In this document: piece after piece, positions 25,935 to 36,666 of the stretch
How positions within the stretch are numbered: the first letter of the stretch is position 1
Layout: each line of letters opens with the position of its first letter
Assembly (NCBI RefSeq): GCF_900108405.1
Contig: NZ_FNXG01000005.1
Span: 131,501-195,500 of the forward strand
Source of the DNA: Paracoccus alkenifer
GTDB taxonomy: Bacteria > Pseudomonadota > Alphaproteobacteria > Rhodobacterales > Rhodobacteraceae
Length of the DNA: 64,000 bases
Reading direction: 5' to 3'
Translations under genes and position numbers: made by a program
Notes under the pieces: model-generated
Told to the model about the DNA's origin: nothing
Seen by the model: the letters and a program-made list of their open reading frames with translations, nothing else
The model's database searches: none

Positions 25935-27764
25935 TCAATCCTTGCGGCCGAACAGCCGCTCGATATCCGCAAGCTTCAGTTCCACCCAGGTCGGGCGGCC
26001 GTGGTTGCACTGCCCGGAACGCGGCGTCCGCTCCATCTCGCGCAAAAGCGCATTCATTTCATCGGCATTCAGGCTGCGCCCCGACCGGACCGAGCCATGG
26101 CAGGCCATCGAGGACAGCACCGCGTCCAGCCGCCCCTGCAACCGGTCCGAGGCCCCCGCATCGGCCAGATCGTCCGCGATGTCGCGCAGCAGCGCCGCGG
26201 CATCAAGCCGCCCCAGCGCGGCGGGGATTTCCCGCACCACCACGCAGCCGGGGCCGAACGCCTCGATCACCAGCCCCAGCCGGTCGAGCTCCGCCGCCAT
26301 GGAAAGCAGCCGCTCGGCGCCATCGCCCAGCTCGACGATTTCGGGAATCAGCAGCGCCTGGCTGGGGATGCGGGCGGCGGCGGCCTGAGTTTTCAGCCGC
26401 TCATAGACCAGCCGTTCATGCGCGGCGTGCTGGTCCACGATCACGATGCCGTCCGCGGTCTGGGCGATGATCCAGTTTTCATGCAGCTGCGCGCGGGCGG
26501 CGCCAAGCGGCGCCTCGGTCGGCGGCGCGGCAGGTTCGACCCTTGCGGCGGCGGGAAACACCGGTGCGGATTGCGGCCATGGGGTGGGTGCCTCGGCGAA
26601 CCCCGCCGCCGCGTCGGGCAGGGGGGTCAGCGGTGCCTGCGCCTGATAGGCCGCAAGGGTTGCGGCGGGCGAGGGTCGGGGTTCCGGCCGGAACGCCGCC
26701 AGCGTCGCCGCGCCGCCGGTGGTCGAGGCGCGGTGCCCGGCCCCCGCCAGCGCGTGGCGCAGGCTGGCCACCACCAACCCCCGCGCCGCGTCGGGTTCGC
26801 GAAACCGCACCTCGGCCTTGGCGGGATGCACGTTCACGTCCACCCCCTGCGGGTCGCAATCTACAAACAGCACCGCCGCCGGGTGCCGCCCCGCGGGCAG
26901 CACGTCGAAATACCCCGCCCGCAGCGCCCCGGTCAGCAGCTTGTCGCGCACCGGGCGCCCGTTGACGTAAAGATGCTGCGCCACCGCTGCGCCGCGCGAA
27001 TAGGTGGGCAGCGCCGCCAGCCCGGTCAGCCGCAGCCCGTCGCGTTCGGCGTCGATGGGGATGGCGTTTTCAATGAACTCGCGCCCCATGACCCGGCCAA
27101 TACGGGCAGACAGCGCGTCGAACAGATCGCCCTGTTCGGTATCGGCGCGAAACAGGATGCGGGCCGCGTCCTCGTCGGTCAGGGTGAATGCGACCGAGGG
27201 TTCGGCCATGGACAGGCGGCGCACCACCTCGGCGATGGCCTGGGTTTCGGCGCGGTCGCCGCGCAGGAACCGCAGCCGGGCGGGGGTGGCAAAGAACAGG
27301 TCGCGCAGCTCGACCACGGTGCCGCGGTTGCCGGCGGCGGGGCGGACGGGGCCGATGCGCCCGCCCTCGACCGTGATGCGCGCCGCATCCGCCCCCGCCG
27401 CGCGGCTGGTGATCGACAGCCGCGCCACCGCGCCGAGGCTGGGCAGCGCCTCGCCCCGGAAACCGAAGCTGCGGATGTCCAAGAGGTCCGAGCCGTCGAT
27501 CTTTGACGTGGCGTGCCGGGCCAGCGCCAGCGGCAGATCGTCGGGCGCCATGCCGCAGCCGTCGTCGCTGACCCGGATCAGCCGCTTGCCGCCGCCCGCA
27601 ATGGCGATGTCGATGCGCGTGGCCCCGGCGTCCAGCGCGTTTTCCACCAGTTCCTTGACGGCCGAGGCGGGGCGTTCGACCACCTCGCCCGCCGCGATGC
27701 GGTTGGCGGTGGATTCATCAAGCTGCCGGATCAGGGGCCGGATATTGGGCGAGGAATGCGTCAT
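25935..27764 (-). CDS. mutL: DNA mismatch repair protein MutL, endonuclease type
   Basis: This 609-residue protein has the GHKL ATPase N-domain: ENALDAGAT (about 41-49), [14 protein letters not shown] and [10 protein letters not shown] Pro/Ala-rich linker is followed by the C-terminal dimerisation domain. The metal-dependent nicking motif DQHAxxExxxxE is complete at 444-455 ([12 protein letters not shown]), and the partner motif CNHGRP lies near 586. So this MutL should nick the strand itself, as expected in bacteria without MutH. The start at 27764 is the ATG closest to the conserved region. Confidence 0.97.
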   Translation of the reverse strand: MTHSSPNIRPLIRQLDESTANRIAAGEVVERPASAVKELVENALDAGATRIDIAIAGGGKRLIRVSDDGCGMAPDDLPLALARHATSKIDGSDLLDIRSFGFRGEALPSLGAVARLSITSRAAGADAARITVEGGRIGPVRPAAGNRGTVVELRDLFFATPARLRFLRGDRAETQAIAEVVRRLSMAEPSVAFTLTDEDAARILFRADTEQGDLFDALSARIGRVMGREFIENAIPIDAERDGLRLTGLAALPTYSRGAAVAQHLYVNGRPVRDKLLTGALRAGYFDVLPAGRHPAAVLFVDCDPQGVDVNVHPAKAEVRFREPDAARGLVVASLRHALAGAGHRASTTGGAATLAAFRPEPRPSPAATLAAYQAQAPLTPLPDAAAGFAEAPTPWPQSAPVFPAAARVEPAAPPTEAPLGAARAQLHENWIIAQTADGIVIVDQHAAHERLVYERLKTQAAAARIPSQALLIPEIVELGDGAERLLSMAAELDRLGLVIEAFGPGCVVVREIPAALGRLDAAALLRDIADDLADAGASDRLQGRLDAVLSSMACHGSVRSGRSLNADEMNALLREMERTPRSGQCNHGRPTWVELKLADIERLFGRKD

Positions 27765-27800
27765 GCCCCCACATATAGCATCGAGGTCCATGGCGCGAAA

Positions 27801-27814
27801 TTGATTCTGTTCAA
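27801..27814. promoter_or_regulatory. Possible FNR/FnrL box
   Basis: TTGATTCTGTTCAA matches the FNR consensus TTGAT-N4-ATCAA at nine of ten defined positions. It lies in the divergent gap, 74 bases before the small lipoprotein ATG and 37 bases from the mutL start. Either gene could be the target; no clear -10 was identified. Confidence 0.35.
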
Positions 27815-27887
27815 TACCGGCGGATTGTGGAACAGCCGGCGGCGCGCGGGCGTTGACCCTGCAACAGATACAGAACTGGAACCGGCC

Positions 27888-28061
27888 ATGAAGATCACGA
27901 GCATGATAGTTGTTGTTGCCACCCTGGCACTGGCCGCCTGCGGTCCCAACGCCGCCACTCGCGCCACCACCGGCGCGGCGACCGGTGCCGTGGTTGCAGG
28001 CCCCGTGGGGGCTGTCGCCGGCGCCGCCGTGGGCGGCAGCGGCGTGGTCAGGGTCCGCTAA
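27888..28061 (+). CDS. Small glycine-zipper lipoprotein
   Basis: This 57-residue protein has a lipoprotein signal peptide with lipobox LAAC (lipidated cysteine at 18). A short Ala/Gly-rich glycine-zipper stretch follows ([24 protein letters not shown]). Such small outer-membrane lipoproteins are common in Rhodobacterales, and their roles are mostly unknown. It stands alone between mutL (divergent) and an M16 gene (convergent), with a hairpin downstream. Confidence 0.75.
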   Translation: MKITSMIVVVATLALAACGPNAATRATTGAATGAVVAGPVGAVAGAAVGGSGVVRVR

Positions 28062-28089
28062 GTTTCAAGGCGCCTTTCCGGGTCCTTGA

Positions 28090-28118
28090 GGAACGCCGCC
28101 TGTCCCGGGCGGCGTTCC
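28090..28118. terminator. Hairpin between convergent genes
   Basis: An 11-bp perfect stem (GGAACGCCGCC/GGCGGCGTTCC) with a seven-base loop lies between the small lipoprotein gene and the end of the M16 gene. The T-run is weak on both sides (GCATTTCC on the plus strand), so termination efficiency is uncertain. Confidence 0.65.
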
Positions 28119-28140
28119 GCATTTCCAGTCCATTCCCGTT

Positions 28141-29445
28141 TCAGTCCATTGCCGCGGGTCGCCCGACCAGCACGAATTCCAGCGCCTCGGGGTCCAGCAT
28201 TCGCTGCGCGACCCGCTGCACGTCCTGGGCGGTCACTGCGCGCACCCGGTCGTTGCGGGTGTTGATGTAGTCGGGGGTCATCCCCATCAGCTGCATTCCG
28301 GCAAGAATCCCCGCGATCCGGCGGTTGCCGTCGAAACGCAGCGGGTATTCGCCGGTCAGATAGGTCTTGGCGTCGGCCAGTTCCTGTTCCGTCACGCCGT
28401 CGCGGATCTCGCCCCAGATCTGGCGCAGCAGCGCCACGGCCTCGGGCGTGCGGTCGTTGGCGGTGGCCATGCCGCCGCCCCAGCTGTCCGCCAGCACCTG
28501 ATTGGACAGGCTCGAGCCGACGCCATAGGTCAGCCCGCGCTTTTCCCGGATCTCGTCCATCAGCCGCGATGAAAACCCGCCTCCGCCAAGAATATGGTTC
28601 AACACCACCGCCGCGAAATAATCCGGGTCGTCGATGGGCAGCCCGGCTTGGGCAAAGCGCACCACCGTCTGCGGGCTGTCCCAGTCAATCACCGTGGTGG
28701 CGCCGGTCAGCTGCAATTCGGGGGGGCGCGGCAGCGGCGCCGTGGCCTGCGCCGGCAGAGCGCCCAAGATACGGTCCAGCAGCAGCCCCAGCGATTGCGC
28801 GTCGATGTCGCCTGCGGCCGAGACGATCACCCGGTCGCGGGCGATCACGCTTGCGTGGGCATCCAGCAGATCCTCGCGTGTCAGGGCCGATACCGATTCA
28901 GCGGTGCCGGTCAGGGACGAGCCATAGGGGTGGTCGCCCCACATCCGCCGCGCCATCTCGATTGCGGCGATGCTGCCGGGGTCGCTGTCCTGCGACCGGA
29001 TCACCGACAGCGCCTGCGCGCGCACGCGTTCCACCGCATCCGCGTCGAAACGCGGCCGGGCCAGCGCGTCGGCCAGCAGATCGGCGGCGGCATCGCGGTT
29101 TTCGGTCAGGGTGCGAAAACCGACCATCACTGCATCGTCCGAGACGTCGAACGCGGCCGAGGCCGCCAGCGCCTCCATCGCTTCGGCAAAGGCCACGGCG
29201 TCGCGGTCGCCCGCGCCCTCCTCCAGCAGCGCGGTCATCAGGTGGATGGCGCCCCGCTTGCCCGGCGCATCGACCGAGGCGCCGCCGCGAAAGGCGATCT
29301 CGATGGCGACAAAGGGGATCGAGTGATCCTCGACCAGCCAGGCGTCGATGCCCCGCGGCGAGGTGACCTGCTGGATGTCGATGGCCTGCGCGGGCAGCGC
29401 CAGCAGCAGCGTCAGCGAGATGGCGGCAAAGGCGCGGCGGATCAT
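28141..29445 (-). CDS. M16 family peptidase-like protein, catalytically inactive subunit
   Basis: This 434-residue protein has a signal peptide (cleavage near LPAQAID) and the M16 fold, but in the zinc-site region reads IHLMTALLEEGAG instead of HxxEH. It should therefore be the non-catalytic partner. The substrate-binding segment GFSSRLMDEIREKRGLTYGVGSS of such subunits is well conserved. It overlaps the upstream active M16 gene by four bases (ATGA), and the two probably form a periplasmic heterodimer, like mitochondrial processing peptidase. Confidence 0.9.
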   Translation of the reverse strand: MIRRAFAAISLTLLLALPAQAIDIQQVTSPRGIDAWLVEDHSIPFVAIEIAFRGGASVDAPGKRGAIHLMTALLEEGAGDRDAVAFAEAMEALAASAAFDVSDDAVMVGFRTLTENRDAAADLLADALARPRFDADAVERVRAQALSVIRSQDSDPGSIAAIEMARRMWGDHPYGSSLTGTAESVSALTREDLLDAHASVIARDRVIVSAAGDIDAQSLGLLLDRILGALPAQATAPLPRPPELQLTGATTVIDWDSPQTVVRFAQAGLPIDDPDYFAAVVLNHILGGGGFSSRLMDEIREKRGLTYGVGSSLSNQVLADSWGGGMATANDRTPEAVALLRQIWGEIRDGVTEQELADAKTYLTGEYPLRFDGNRRIAGILAGMQLMGMTPDYINTRNDRVRAVTAQDVQRVAQRMLDPEALEFVLVGRPAAMD

Positions 29446-30842
29446 TGCAGCTGCTCCGATTCGGTGTCGGGGGCGGTGTCGTCGGCAAGCCCGGCCGCTT
29501 GGGGCAAGGGCGGCGCGTCGGTTTCGGCCGGTTTCAGCAGGCTGGTCACCCCGGCGCGCTCGCCCAGGGCCAGATCGGCGGCGGCGCGCACATCCTCGGC
29601 GGTGACGGCGGCCAGCAGCTCGGGCCAGTCGTTCACGTCCTCGATCCCCAGTCCGATCGCCAGCCCTTGCCCATAGTCATAGGCCCGCCCATGCGCCGAA
29701 TCGCGCTGATAGATGCGGGCGGCGCGCAGCTGCGTCTTGACCCGTTCCAACTGCGCCGGGTCCGGGCCGTCGCGCCGGAAATCCGCCAGCGCCTGCATCA
29801 GCGCCGATTCCGCCGCCGCATCGTCGCTGCCGGGCGGATAGGCCATCGAGACGCTGAAGGTGGTCGGGTCCACGCTCAGCCCGTCATAGCTGGCGCCGAC
29901 CCACAGCGCCTTGCCGGTCAGCACCAGCCGCTGGCCGAGGTATGAGGTCTGGGCCGAACCCGCCAGCAGCTCGGCCAGCACGCTCAGCGCGGCGGCGGTG
30001 GCCTGATCGCCGGGGTTGCGTTCCGGCACGATCACGCTGCGCGACAGCACCGGCTGCGGCACGCGCGGGTCGCTCATCTCCATCCGCCGCTCGGCGCGCT
30101 GGGCGGGTTCCTGCGGGCGCGGGGCGCGGGCGGCGGCCTGTTTCGGGGGGATGGGGCCGTAATGGGTCTGCGCCAGCTGCCGCACCTCGTCGGCGGTCAC
30201 GTCGCCCGCGACCACCAGCACCGCGGCATTCGGGGCATAGTGGCGGTCATACCAGTCCAGCGCATCCTCGCGCGTGAGGTCCATCATTTCCTGCCGCCAG
30301 CCGATCACCGGGTGGCCGTAGGGGTGGTTGTAGAACTGCACGGCCAGGCGTTCCTCGGCAAACAGCGCGCGGGGGTCGCTGTCGGTGCGCTGGGCGCGTT
30401 CCTCCAGCACCACCTGCCGTTCGGCCTGCCAGTCATCCTCGCCGATGCGCAGATTCGCCATGCGGTCGGCCTCCATCCCCATCACGAGGTCGAGCCGGTC
30501 CGAGGCGATGCGCTGGAAATAGGCGGTATAGTCATAGCTGGTAAAGGCGTTGTCCATGCCGCCATTGGCGGTGACGGTCTTCGACAGCTCGCCCGGGGCC
30601 AGCTTGTCGGTGCCCTTGAACATCAGGTGTTCAAGATAATGCGCCAGCCCCGACTTGCCCGGTTCCTCGTCGGCCGAGCCGATCCGATACCAGACCATCT
30701 GCACCACCACCGGGGCACGGTGATCCTCGATCACCACCGCCTGCATGCCGTTGTTGAGGGTGAAATGGGATACGCCCGGCGGCATCTCGGCCAGCGCGGG
30801 GGTGGCGGTGGCGGCAAGCAGAATGGCAAGGGTGCGGCGCAT
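29442..30842 (-). CDS. M16 family zinc metallopeptidase (active subunit)
   Basis: This 466-residue protein has a signal peptide (about 1-19) and the inverted zinc motif HxxEH at 68-72 (HYLEH), followed by the usual MFKGT. The more distal metal glutamate is plausible in ERQVVLEERAQR. It belongs to the pitrilysin/insulinase group and should degrade peptides in the periplasm with its inactive partner encoded next. The ATG at 30842 has GGAG upstream. Confidence 0.93.
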   Translation of the reverse strand: MRRTLAILLAATATPALAEMPPGVSHFTLNNGMQAVVIEDHRAPVVVQMVWYRIGSADEEPGKSGLAHYLEHLMFKGTDKLAPGELSKTVTANGGMDNAFTSYDYTAYFQRIASDRLDLVMGMEADRMANLRIGEDDWQAERQVVLEERAQRTDSDPRALFAEERLAVQFYNHPYGHPVIGWRQEMMDLTREDALDWYDRHYAPNAAVLVVAGDVTADEVRQLAQTHYGPIPPKQAAARAPRPQEPAQRAERRMEMSDPRVPQPVLSRSVIVPERNPGDQATAAALSVLAELLAGSAQTSYLGQRLVLTGKALWVGASYDGLSVDPTTFSVSMAYPPGSDDAAAESALMQALADFRRDGPDPAQLERVKTQLRAARIYQRDSAHGRAYDYGQGLAIGLGIEDVNDWPELLAAVTAEDVRAAADLALGERAGVTSLLKPAETDAPPLPQAAGLADDTAPDTESEQLQ

Positions 30843-30942
30843 CAACGGGCTCCGATCTTTCGCGGGGTGGCAAGAGGTTGGCCGCTGGGCGCCCGGGGCG
30901 CAAGCCGCCCGCGGTCAAGCCATGGTGAGCGGGCGCGGCTGT

Positions 30943-31070
30943 CTTTGGTGCCCAAATATCCCGGGGGTGCGGGGGCAGCGCCCCCGTTGCGGCGTATCCA
31001 TCCCGAGTCACCGCCGGAACGGGGGGCTTTCCGCCCCCCGCACCCCCCGGAGGATATTTTTACACCAAAG
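30943..31070. repeat. Intergenic palindromic module, copy C
   Basis: A segment at 30943-30976 (CTTTGGTG, then AAATATCC, then CGGGGGTGCGGGGG) recurs in inverted form at 31032-31070. The pair encloses about 55 bases and fills the gap between the BamF-like gene and the M16 gene. The AAATATCC plus G-rich core matches other gaps in this window. Confidence 0.7.
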
Positions 31071-31080
31071 ACTGGAACGT

Positions 31081-31596
31081 TCAGCGCGTCGAGGCAGGCG
31101 GAGGCGCGCTGGGGGTCTGGGCGCCGCTGCGGCGCCAGCGTTCGTTTTCGGCCCAGCTGTCCAGTGACTGCCGGTCGTAGACCCGGTAATAGGCGTTGGC
31201 GCCGGCGACGGCCTCCATCACGCGGCGGCGGTTGCGGCCGCGGAACGCCTCGTCCTCGGCAGAGGTGACCGCGCGGATGTCGGGCTGGATGCCGGCGCGC
31301 CCGGCATGGGCCACCAGCGCCGCGTCGGCCGCGCCGATTCCCTGCGCCGCCAGATGGCCGGGGTTGCCGCCAAGTGCCGCGATGGCATCGCCCTTGGGGT
31401 TCGGGTCGGTGATGTTGCCGCCGCCCGGGGTGGGTGTGGGCAGTTCGGCCAGATCGGGGGGCATTTCCAGCGTCCTTGTCGGGACGATGGCGAATTCCTC
31501 GGGGCCGTCGCCGGATTTGCCCAGATGCATCAGCCGGCCGTCGCCGCCACAGGCGGCCAGCGTCAGCATGGAAAGAGTCAACAGAACGGCCCGCAT
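31081..31596 (-). CDS. bamF: BamF-like (DUF3035) lipoprotein
   Basis: This 171-residue lipoprotein has lipobox LAAC with the lipidated cysteine at 16. It carries the DUF3035 pattern: DEFAIV-type [28 protein letters not shown] near the N-terminus, and a basic, helical C-terminal part. In alphaproteobacteria such a protein (BamF) is part of the outer-membrane beta-barrel assembly complex. The neighbour upstream is lspA, whose product would process it. The symbol is by family resemblance. Confidence 0.75.
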   Translation of the reverse strand: MRAVLLTLSMLTLAACGGDGRLMHLGKSGDGPEEFAIVPTRTLEMPPDLAELPTPTPGGGNITDPNPKGDAIAALGGNPGHLAAQGIGAADAALVAHAGRAGIQPDIRAVTSAEDEAFRGRNRRRVMEAVAGANAYYRVYDRQSLDSWAENERWRRSGAQTPSAPPPASTR

Positions 31597-31626
31597 CGCA
31601 CCACCAGTCAGAGCGTCGCCCCGCTT

Positions 31627-32349
31627 CTAGCGCGTCTTGCGGGCGCCGTCACGGGTCTTGTCGCCTTTCGGCTTTGTGCCGGGACCGGAACGCGGCTTTC
31701 CCGCGGTTTTCCCAGCAGTTTTTGCGGCGGGTTTCCCCGGTTTCGCGTCCGGCCCCGGCCCCGGCTGCACCACCAGCCCGATCGCGCCGGCAAAGATCGC
31801 GATGTCGGCCACGTTGAAGCTGTAGGGGTTGCGCCAGTCGGGCAGCGACATGTTCAGGAAATCGGCGACCGCCCCATAGACCATGCGGTCGATCACGTTC
31901 CCCAGCGCGCCGCCGATCAGCAGCCCCGCCGCGATCTGCGCCAGCCGCCCCGGCCGCACCCGCACCAGCCACACCGCCACCCAGACGCAGATCACCAGCG
32001 CCACGGCGATCAGCACCATGCGCATCACTTCTACATCCGAACTGAACAGCCCGAAATTCACCCCCTGGTTCCACGCCATGCGCAGGTTCAGCCACGGGTC
32101 GAACACGTCGATCGCCTGCACCTGCCCAAGGTTGAGCAGCTGCACCACGATCCATTTGCTCAGCTGGTCCAGCGCCAGCACGGCCACCGCGACCCATGCT
32201 GCCCAGCCCAGCCCCGGTTTCGGCGGCGGCGCGGGCGGGGTGCGGCGGCGCCTGGGCGCCGCGGGCTTGCGGGGCGCGGGTTTGGCCGGGGCAGGGGCCG
32301 GGGCTTGGGGCGTCTGGTCCGCCGCAGGGGTGTCTTCGCTGTGGCTCAT
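31627..32349 (-). CDS. lspA: Lipoprotein signal peptidase II, with extended termini
   Basis: This 240-residue protein is LspA, the aspartyl protease that cleaves prolipoproteins after lipidation. Both catalytic aspartates are present, in [18 protein letters not shown] and in FNVADIAI, with [10 protein letters not shown] before them. It is much longer than the usual ~160 residues: the first ~45 residues are Pro/Ala/Arg-rich and the last ~45 are Lys/Gly-rich, both presumably cytosolic. The start overlaps the purH stop (TGATG), so the genes are translationally coupled. Confidence 0.93.
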   Translation of the reverse strand: MSHSEDTPAADQTPQAPAPAPAKPAPRKPAAPRRRRTPPAPPPKPGLGWAAWVAVAVLALDQLSKWIVVQLLNLGQVQAIDVFDPWLNLRMAWNQGVNFGLFSSDVEVMRMVLIAVALVICVWVAVWLVRVRPGRLAQIAAGLLIGGALGNVIDRMVYGAVADFLNMSLPDWRNPYSFNVADIAIFAGAIGLVVQPGPGPDAKPGKPAAKTAGKTAGKPRSGPGTKPKGDKTRDGARKTR

Positions 32350-33938
32350 CAGTGGCGAAAGTGGCGCTGTCCGGTAAACACCATGGCAAGGCCAAGCCGG
32401 TCGGCCGCCGCGATCACCTCGTCGTCGCGCATCGAGCCGCCGGGCTGGATCACCGCGCGGGCACCGGCGGCGGCCAGCGCCTCGATCCCGTCGGCAAAGG
32501 GGAAGAACGCGTCCGAGGCCACTGCCGCGCCCTCGGTCAGGGGCGCGCTCAGGCCAAGCGCCTCGGCCATGTCCTCGGATTTGCGGCGGCCGATGCGGGT
32601 GGAATCGACCCGGCTCATCTGGCCGGCGCCGATGCCGACGGTGGCAAGGTCGCGGGCATAGACAATGGCGTTGGATTTCACATGCTTGGCGACGGTCCAG
32701 GCGAACATGAGGTCGGCCAGTTCCGCCTCGGTCGGCTGGCGCCGGGTCACGACGCGCAGGTCGGCGCGGGTCACATGGCCGTTGTCGCGGTCCTGCACCA
32801 GAAAGCCGCCCGCCACCTGCCGAAAGGTCAGCCCGCCGGCCCGCGCATCGGGCAGACCGCCCGTGGTCAGCAGGCGCAGGTTCTTTTTGGCGGCAAAGAC
32901 GGCACGGGCGGCGTCGTCGGCGTCGGGGGCGATCACCACCTCGGTGAAGATCTCGGTGATGGCGCGGGCGGTGGCTTCGTCCAGCGTCCGGTTCAGTGCG
33001 ATGATCCCGCCAAAGGCCGAGGTGCGGTCGCAGTCGAAAGCCCGGCGATAGGCCGATTCGAGCGTGTCCGCCCGGGCCACGCCGCAGGGGTTGGCGTGCT
33101 TGATGATCGCGACCGCGGGGCCGTCGGCCGGGGCGAACTCGGCCACCAGCTCGAACGCGGCGTCGGTGTCGTTGATGTTGTTGTAGGACAGCTCCTTGCC
33201 CTGCCACTGCCGGGCGGTGGCGACGCCGGGGCGGCCTGATCCGTCGGTGTAGAAGGCCGCCGACTGATGCGGGTTTTCGCCATAGCGCAGCGGTTGCGCG
33301 AGGGTTCCGGCAAAGGCGCGGCGGCGGGGCGTGGTCTCGCCGATGGCGCCGGCCATCCAGCTGCTGACCGCGGCGTCATAGGCGGCGGTGCGGGCATAGG
33401 CCGCCTGCGCCATGCGCTGGCGGAAGGGCAGCGAGGTCGCGCCGTCGCCCGCGTCCAGTTCCGCCAGCAGCGCGGCATAGTCCTGCACGTCGACGATGGT
33501 GGTCACATAGGCGTGGTTCTTGGCCGCGGCACGGATCATCGCCGGGCCGCCGATGTCGATGTTTTCGACGCAGTCGTCATAGGCGGCGCCCTTGGCCACC
33601 GTCGTCTCGAACGGATACAGGTTCACCGCCAGCAGGTCGATGGCGCCGATGCCGTGGGTCTCCATCGCGGCGCGGTGGTCTTGGTTGTCGCGCAGCGCCA
33701 GCAGCCCGCCGTGCACCGCCGGGTGCAGCGTCTTGACACGGCCGTCCATCATCTCGGGGAAACCGGTGATCTCGGCCACGTCGCGCACCGTCAGCCCGGC
33801 CTCGCGCAAAGCCTTGGCGGTGCCGCCGGTGGACAGCAGCTCGACCCCGCGGGCGGCCAGAGCGCGGGCGAAATCGACCAGCCCTTCCTTGTCAGACACG
33901 GAAATCAGCGCGCGGCGCAGCGGGATGCGGTCGGTCAT
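32349..33938 (-). CDS. purH: Bifunctional AICAR transformylase / IMP cyclohydrolase
   Basis: This 529-residue enzyme catalyses the last two steps of purine synthesis to IMP. The N-terminal MGS-like cyclohydrolase domain (about 1-200) contains [28 protein letters not shown] and [13 protein letters not shown]. The C-terminal transformylase domain contains [25 protein letters not shown] and [12 protein letters not shown]. Length and motifs are normal. It forms an operon with lspA and probably the BamF-like gene. Confidence 0.97.
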   Translation of the reverse strand: MTDRIPLRRALISVSDKEGLVDFARALAARGVELLSTGGTAKALREAGLTVRDVAEITGFPEMMDGRVKTLHPAVHGGLLALRDNQDHRAAMETHGIGAIDLLAVNLYPFETTVAKGAAYDDCVENIDIGGPAMIRAAAKNHAYVTTIVDVQDYAALLAELDAGDGATSLPFRQRMAQAAYARTAAYDAAVSSWMAGAIGETTPRRRAFAGTLAQPLRYGENPHQSAAFYTDGSGRPGVATARQWQGKELSYNNINDTDAAFELVAEFAPADGPAVAIIKHANPCGVARADTLESAYRRAFDCDRTSAFGGIIALNRTLDEATARAITEIFTEVVIAPDADDAARAVFAAKKNLRLLTTGGLPDARAGGLTFRQVAGGFLVQDRDNGHVTRADLRVVTRRQPTEAELADLMFAWTVAKHVKSNAIVYARDLATVGIGAGQMSRVDSTRIGRRKSEDMAEALGLSAPLTEGAAVASDAFFPFADGIEALAAAGARAVIQPGGSMRDDEVIAAADRLGLAMVFTGQRHFRH

Positions 33939-34055
33939 GGCGGGCCTTCGGATGGCGGTTCGGTTGCGCCGTTTCCTAGCGGCTGCACCGCCGACAGTCC
34001 AGCGCGGCGCCGTCCGGGGCTGGCGGTGCGGGCGCCGGCCCGCTAATTGCGCCCC

Positions 34056-34703
34056 ATGAGCTTTGTCTATCATCCGACCGCCGAACAGCCGCGCCTGATC
34101 CACGACGACGACCAGATCCTGGTGGTGGAAAAACCCGCCGGGCTGCTGTCGGTGCCGGGTCGCGGGGAAGATCGCGCCGACTGCCTGATCGCCCGGCTGC
34201 GGCTGGCGTTCCCGACCGTGCTGCTGGTGCATCGGCTGGATCTGGATACCTCGGGGGTGATGGTGTTCGCGCTGACACCGCACGCGCAGAAACACCTGGG
34301 CCAGCAGTTCGAGCGGCGGCAGGTCAAGAAAGCCTATGTGGCGCGGGTCCGGGGGCGGCTGGCGCCCGCGACCGGGCGGGTGGACCTGCCGCTGATCGTG
34401 GACTGGCCGAACCGCCCGCGGCAAAAGGTGGATCACGATCAGGGCCGCCCGGCGCAGACCGACTGGCGGGTGATCCGCGCAGGCGACGATGAAACCCGCG
34501 TGCGGCTGTTCCCGCTGACCGGGCGCAGCCACCAGCTGCGGGTGCATATGGCCAGCCTCGGCCACCCGATCCTGGGCGATACGCTGTATGCGACCGGCGC
34601 GGCCGCTGATCATCCGCGGCTGATGCTGCACGCCGAATCGCTGCGCCTGCGCCACCCCGACAGCAACGTGATGCACGGTTTCACCGCCAAGCCGCCGTTC
34701 TAG
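34056..34703 (+). CDS. rluA: RluA-family pseudouridine synthase
   Basis: This 215-residue protein matches Rlu[25 protein letters not shown], the catalytic-aspartate motif HRLDLDTSG, and [20 protein letters not shown]. RluA modifies U32 in several tRNAs and U746 in 23S rRNA. It lacks an S4 domain, which fits RluA rather than RluC or RluD. The start at 34056 is an ATG; a TTG nine bases earlier is less likely. It is divergent from purH. Confidence 0.88.
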   Translation: MSFVYHPTAEQPRLIHDDDQILVVEKPAGLLSVPGRGEDRADCLIARLRLAFPTVLLVHRLDLDTSGVMVFALTPHAQKHLGQQFERRQVKKAYVARVRGRLAPATGRVDLPLIVDWPNRPRQKVDHDQGRPAQTDWRVIRAGDDETRVRLFPLTGRSHQLRVHMASLGHPILGDTLYATGAAADHPRLMLHAESLRLRHPDSNVMHGFTAKPPF

Positions 34704-34764
34704 GCCGCCCGCAGGGATCGTTTCGGCGCCGCGCACGTTGGGCCGCCGTCAAGGAGAGATCACC

Positions 34765-35310
34765 ATGCGTATCCGCCATCTCGCGGCCGCTCTGGCCGCT
34801 GTTGCCGCGCTGTCCGCCTGCGCCCGGGCCGTCATGACCCGCGTCCCCCGCGGCATCACCCCGGTCGAGGGGTTTCAGGCCGACCGCTACATGGGCCGCT
34901 GGTATGAAATCGCCCGGCTGGACCACCGGTTCGAGCGCGGCATGACCGACGTCACCGCCGAATACCGGCTTGAACAGGACGGCACGGTGCAGGTGGTCAA
35001 CAGCGGGCTGCGCAAGGGCCAGCGCCGGTCGGCCCGCGCCACGGCGCGGTTCCGGGGCGATCCCTCGGTCGCCAGCCTCGCGGTCACGTTTTTCCCCGGG
35101 TTTCCCGGCGGCTATCATGTATTCGCGCTGGATCAGGATTACCGCTGGGCGCTGGTCTCAGGGCCGGACCGCGGCTATCTGTGGATCCTCGCCCGCGACC
35201 CCGAGATCGAGCCGGGGCTTTACCGCGAACTGGTCGGAATCGCGCGGGATCGCGGCTTTCCGGTGGACCGGCTGATCCGGGTCAGGCACGGCGATGCGCC
35301 TGACCCCTGA
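34765..35310 (+). CDS. blc: Bacterial lipocalin (Blc), lipoprotein
   Basis: This 181-residue lipoprotein has lipobox LSAC (cysteine at 19) and the lipocalin signature DRYMGRWYEIARLDHRFERGM, with the second conserved region ALVSGPDRGYLWILAR. Blc-type outer-membrane lipocalins bind lipids such as lysophospholipids during envelope stress. A strong ribosome site (AAGGAGAGA) precedes the ATG. It follows the pseudouridine synthase gene after 61 bases and ends just before hslU, which converges. Confidence 0.92.
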   Translation: MRIRHLAAALAAVAALSACARAVMTRVPRGITPVEGFQADRYMGRWYEIARLDHRFERGMTDVTAEYRLEQDGTVQVVNSGLRKGQRRSARATARFRGDPSVASLAVTFFPGFPGGYHVFALDQDYRWALVSGPDRGYLWILARDPEIEPGLYRELVGIARDRGFPVDRLIRVRHGDAPDP

Positions 35311-35336
35311 CCCGCACCCGCCCCCTGACGCGCCCC

Positions 35337-36635
35337 CTAAAGCACATAACGCGACAGATCGGCCGAGCGCGCGAGGTCGCCCAGCTGCGATTCGACGAAA
35401 GCGCCGTCCACCACCACCCGCTCGCCCCGGCGGTCGGGGGCGGTAAAGGACAGATCCTCGAACACCCGCTCGATCACCGTGTAAAGCCGGCGCGCGCCGA
35501 TGTTTTCCACGCTGCCGTTCACCTCGGCGGCGATGCGGGCCAGGGCGGCGATGCCGTCCTCGGTAAAGCTGACCTCGACGCCCTCGGTCCGCATCAGCTC
35601 GGCATATTGCAGGGTCAGGGCGTTGTCGGTTTCGGTCAGGATGCGGATGAAGTCTGCCTCGGTCAGGGCCCGCAGCTCGACCCGGATCGGCAGGCGGCCC
35701 TGCAATTCGGGCAGCAGGTCGCTGGGCTTGGCGATGTGGAACGCCCCCGAGGCGATGAACAGGATGTGATCGGTGCGCACGGGGCCGTATTTCGTGGAAA
35801 CCGTGGTGCCCTCGATCAGCGGCAGCAGGTCGCGCTGCACGCCCTCGCGCGAGATCTCGCCGCCGCGCGAATCGCTGCGGGCGCAGACCTTGTCGATCTC
35901 GTCGATAAAGACGATGCCCGATTGCTGCACCGATTCCAGCGCCGCGGCCTTGATCTGTTCGTCGTCCAGCAGCTTGTCGGCCTCTTCCGCGATCAGCAGG
36001 TCATAGGATTGCGCCACCGTGACCTTGCGCCGCACCCGGCGGCCGCCGAACGCCTTCATCAGCGCCGACAGGTCCATCATCTGCCCCATGCCGGGCTGGC
36101 CTGGAATCTCCATCCCCAAGGGGGATGAGCTGTCGTTCAGCTCCAGCTCGATCACCGTGTCGTCCAGCTCGCCGCGCTTGAGCTTGCCGCGAAACAGCTC
36201 GCGCGTCTGCTCGCGCGCACCCTCGCCGGCCAAGGCGGCGATCACCCGGTCCTCGGCGGCGGCGCGGGCGCGCGCGGTCACCTGCTCGCGCATCCGCTGG
36301 CGGGTCTCGACCATGGCGGCGTCGGCCAGGTCGCGGATGATCTGTTCCACGTCGCGGCCGACATAGCCGACCTCGGTGAACTTGGTGGCCTCGACCTTGA
36401 CGAAAGGGGCGTGGGCCAGCTTCGCCAGCCGCCGGCTGATCTCGGTCTTGCCGACGCCGGTGGGGCCGATCATCAGGATGTTCTTGGGATAAACCTCGTC
36501 GCGCAGCTCGTCGGACAGCTGCTGGCGGCGCCAGCGGTTGCGCATCGCCACCGCGACCGCGCGCTTGGCATCGGCCTGCCCGATGATGAAGCGGTCAAGC
36601 TCGGCGGTGATCTGGCGGGGGGTCAGGTCGGTCAT
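35337..36635 (-). CDS. hslU: ATP-dependent protease ATPase subunit HslU
   Basis: This 432-residue AAA+ unfoldase has Walker A GPTGVGKT at 57-64, a Walker [12 protein letters not shown] near 245 and the C-terminal sensor-2 region. The family's N-terminal [17 protein letters not shown] fixes the start at 36635; a further ATG upstream would add ten unrelated residues. HslU unfolds substrates and feeds them to the HslV peptidase, encoded directly upstream on the same strand. Confidence 0.97.
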   Translation of the reverse strand: MTDLTPRQITAELDRFIIGQADAKRAVAVAMRNRWRRQQLSDELRDEVYPKNILMIGPTGVGKTEISRRLAKLAHAPFVKVEATKFTEVGYVGRDVEQIIRDLADAAMVETRQRMREQVTARARAAAEDRVIAALAGEGAREQTRELFRGKLKRGELDDTVIELELNDSSSPLGMEIPGQPGMGQMMDLSALMKAFGGRRVRRKVTVAQSYDLLIAEEADKLLDDEQIKAAALESVQQSGIVFIDEIDKVCARSDSRGGEISREGVQRDLLPLIEGTTVSTKYGPVRTDHILFIASGAFHIAKPSDLLPELQGRLPIRVELRALTEADFIRILTETDNALTLQYAELMRTEGVEVSFTEDGIAALARIAAEVNGSVENIGARRLYTVIERVFEDLSFTAPDRRGERVVVDGAFVESQLGDLARSADLSRYVL

Positions 36636-36666
36636 GGGCCGCAGGCTCCGTTCGTTCTTCATCATG

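Noticed and set aside
34704..34764. Searched for a tRNA or small RNA in this and other short gaps
   Set aside because: No cloverleaf arms, TPsiC-like GTTC box or terminator-ended RNA could be recognised.
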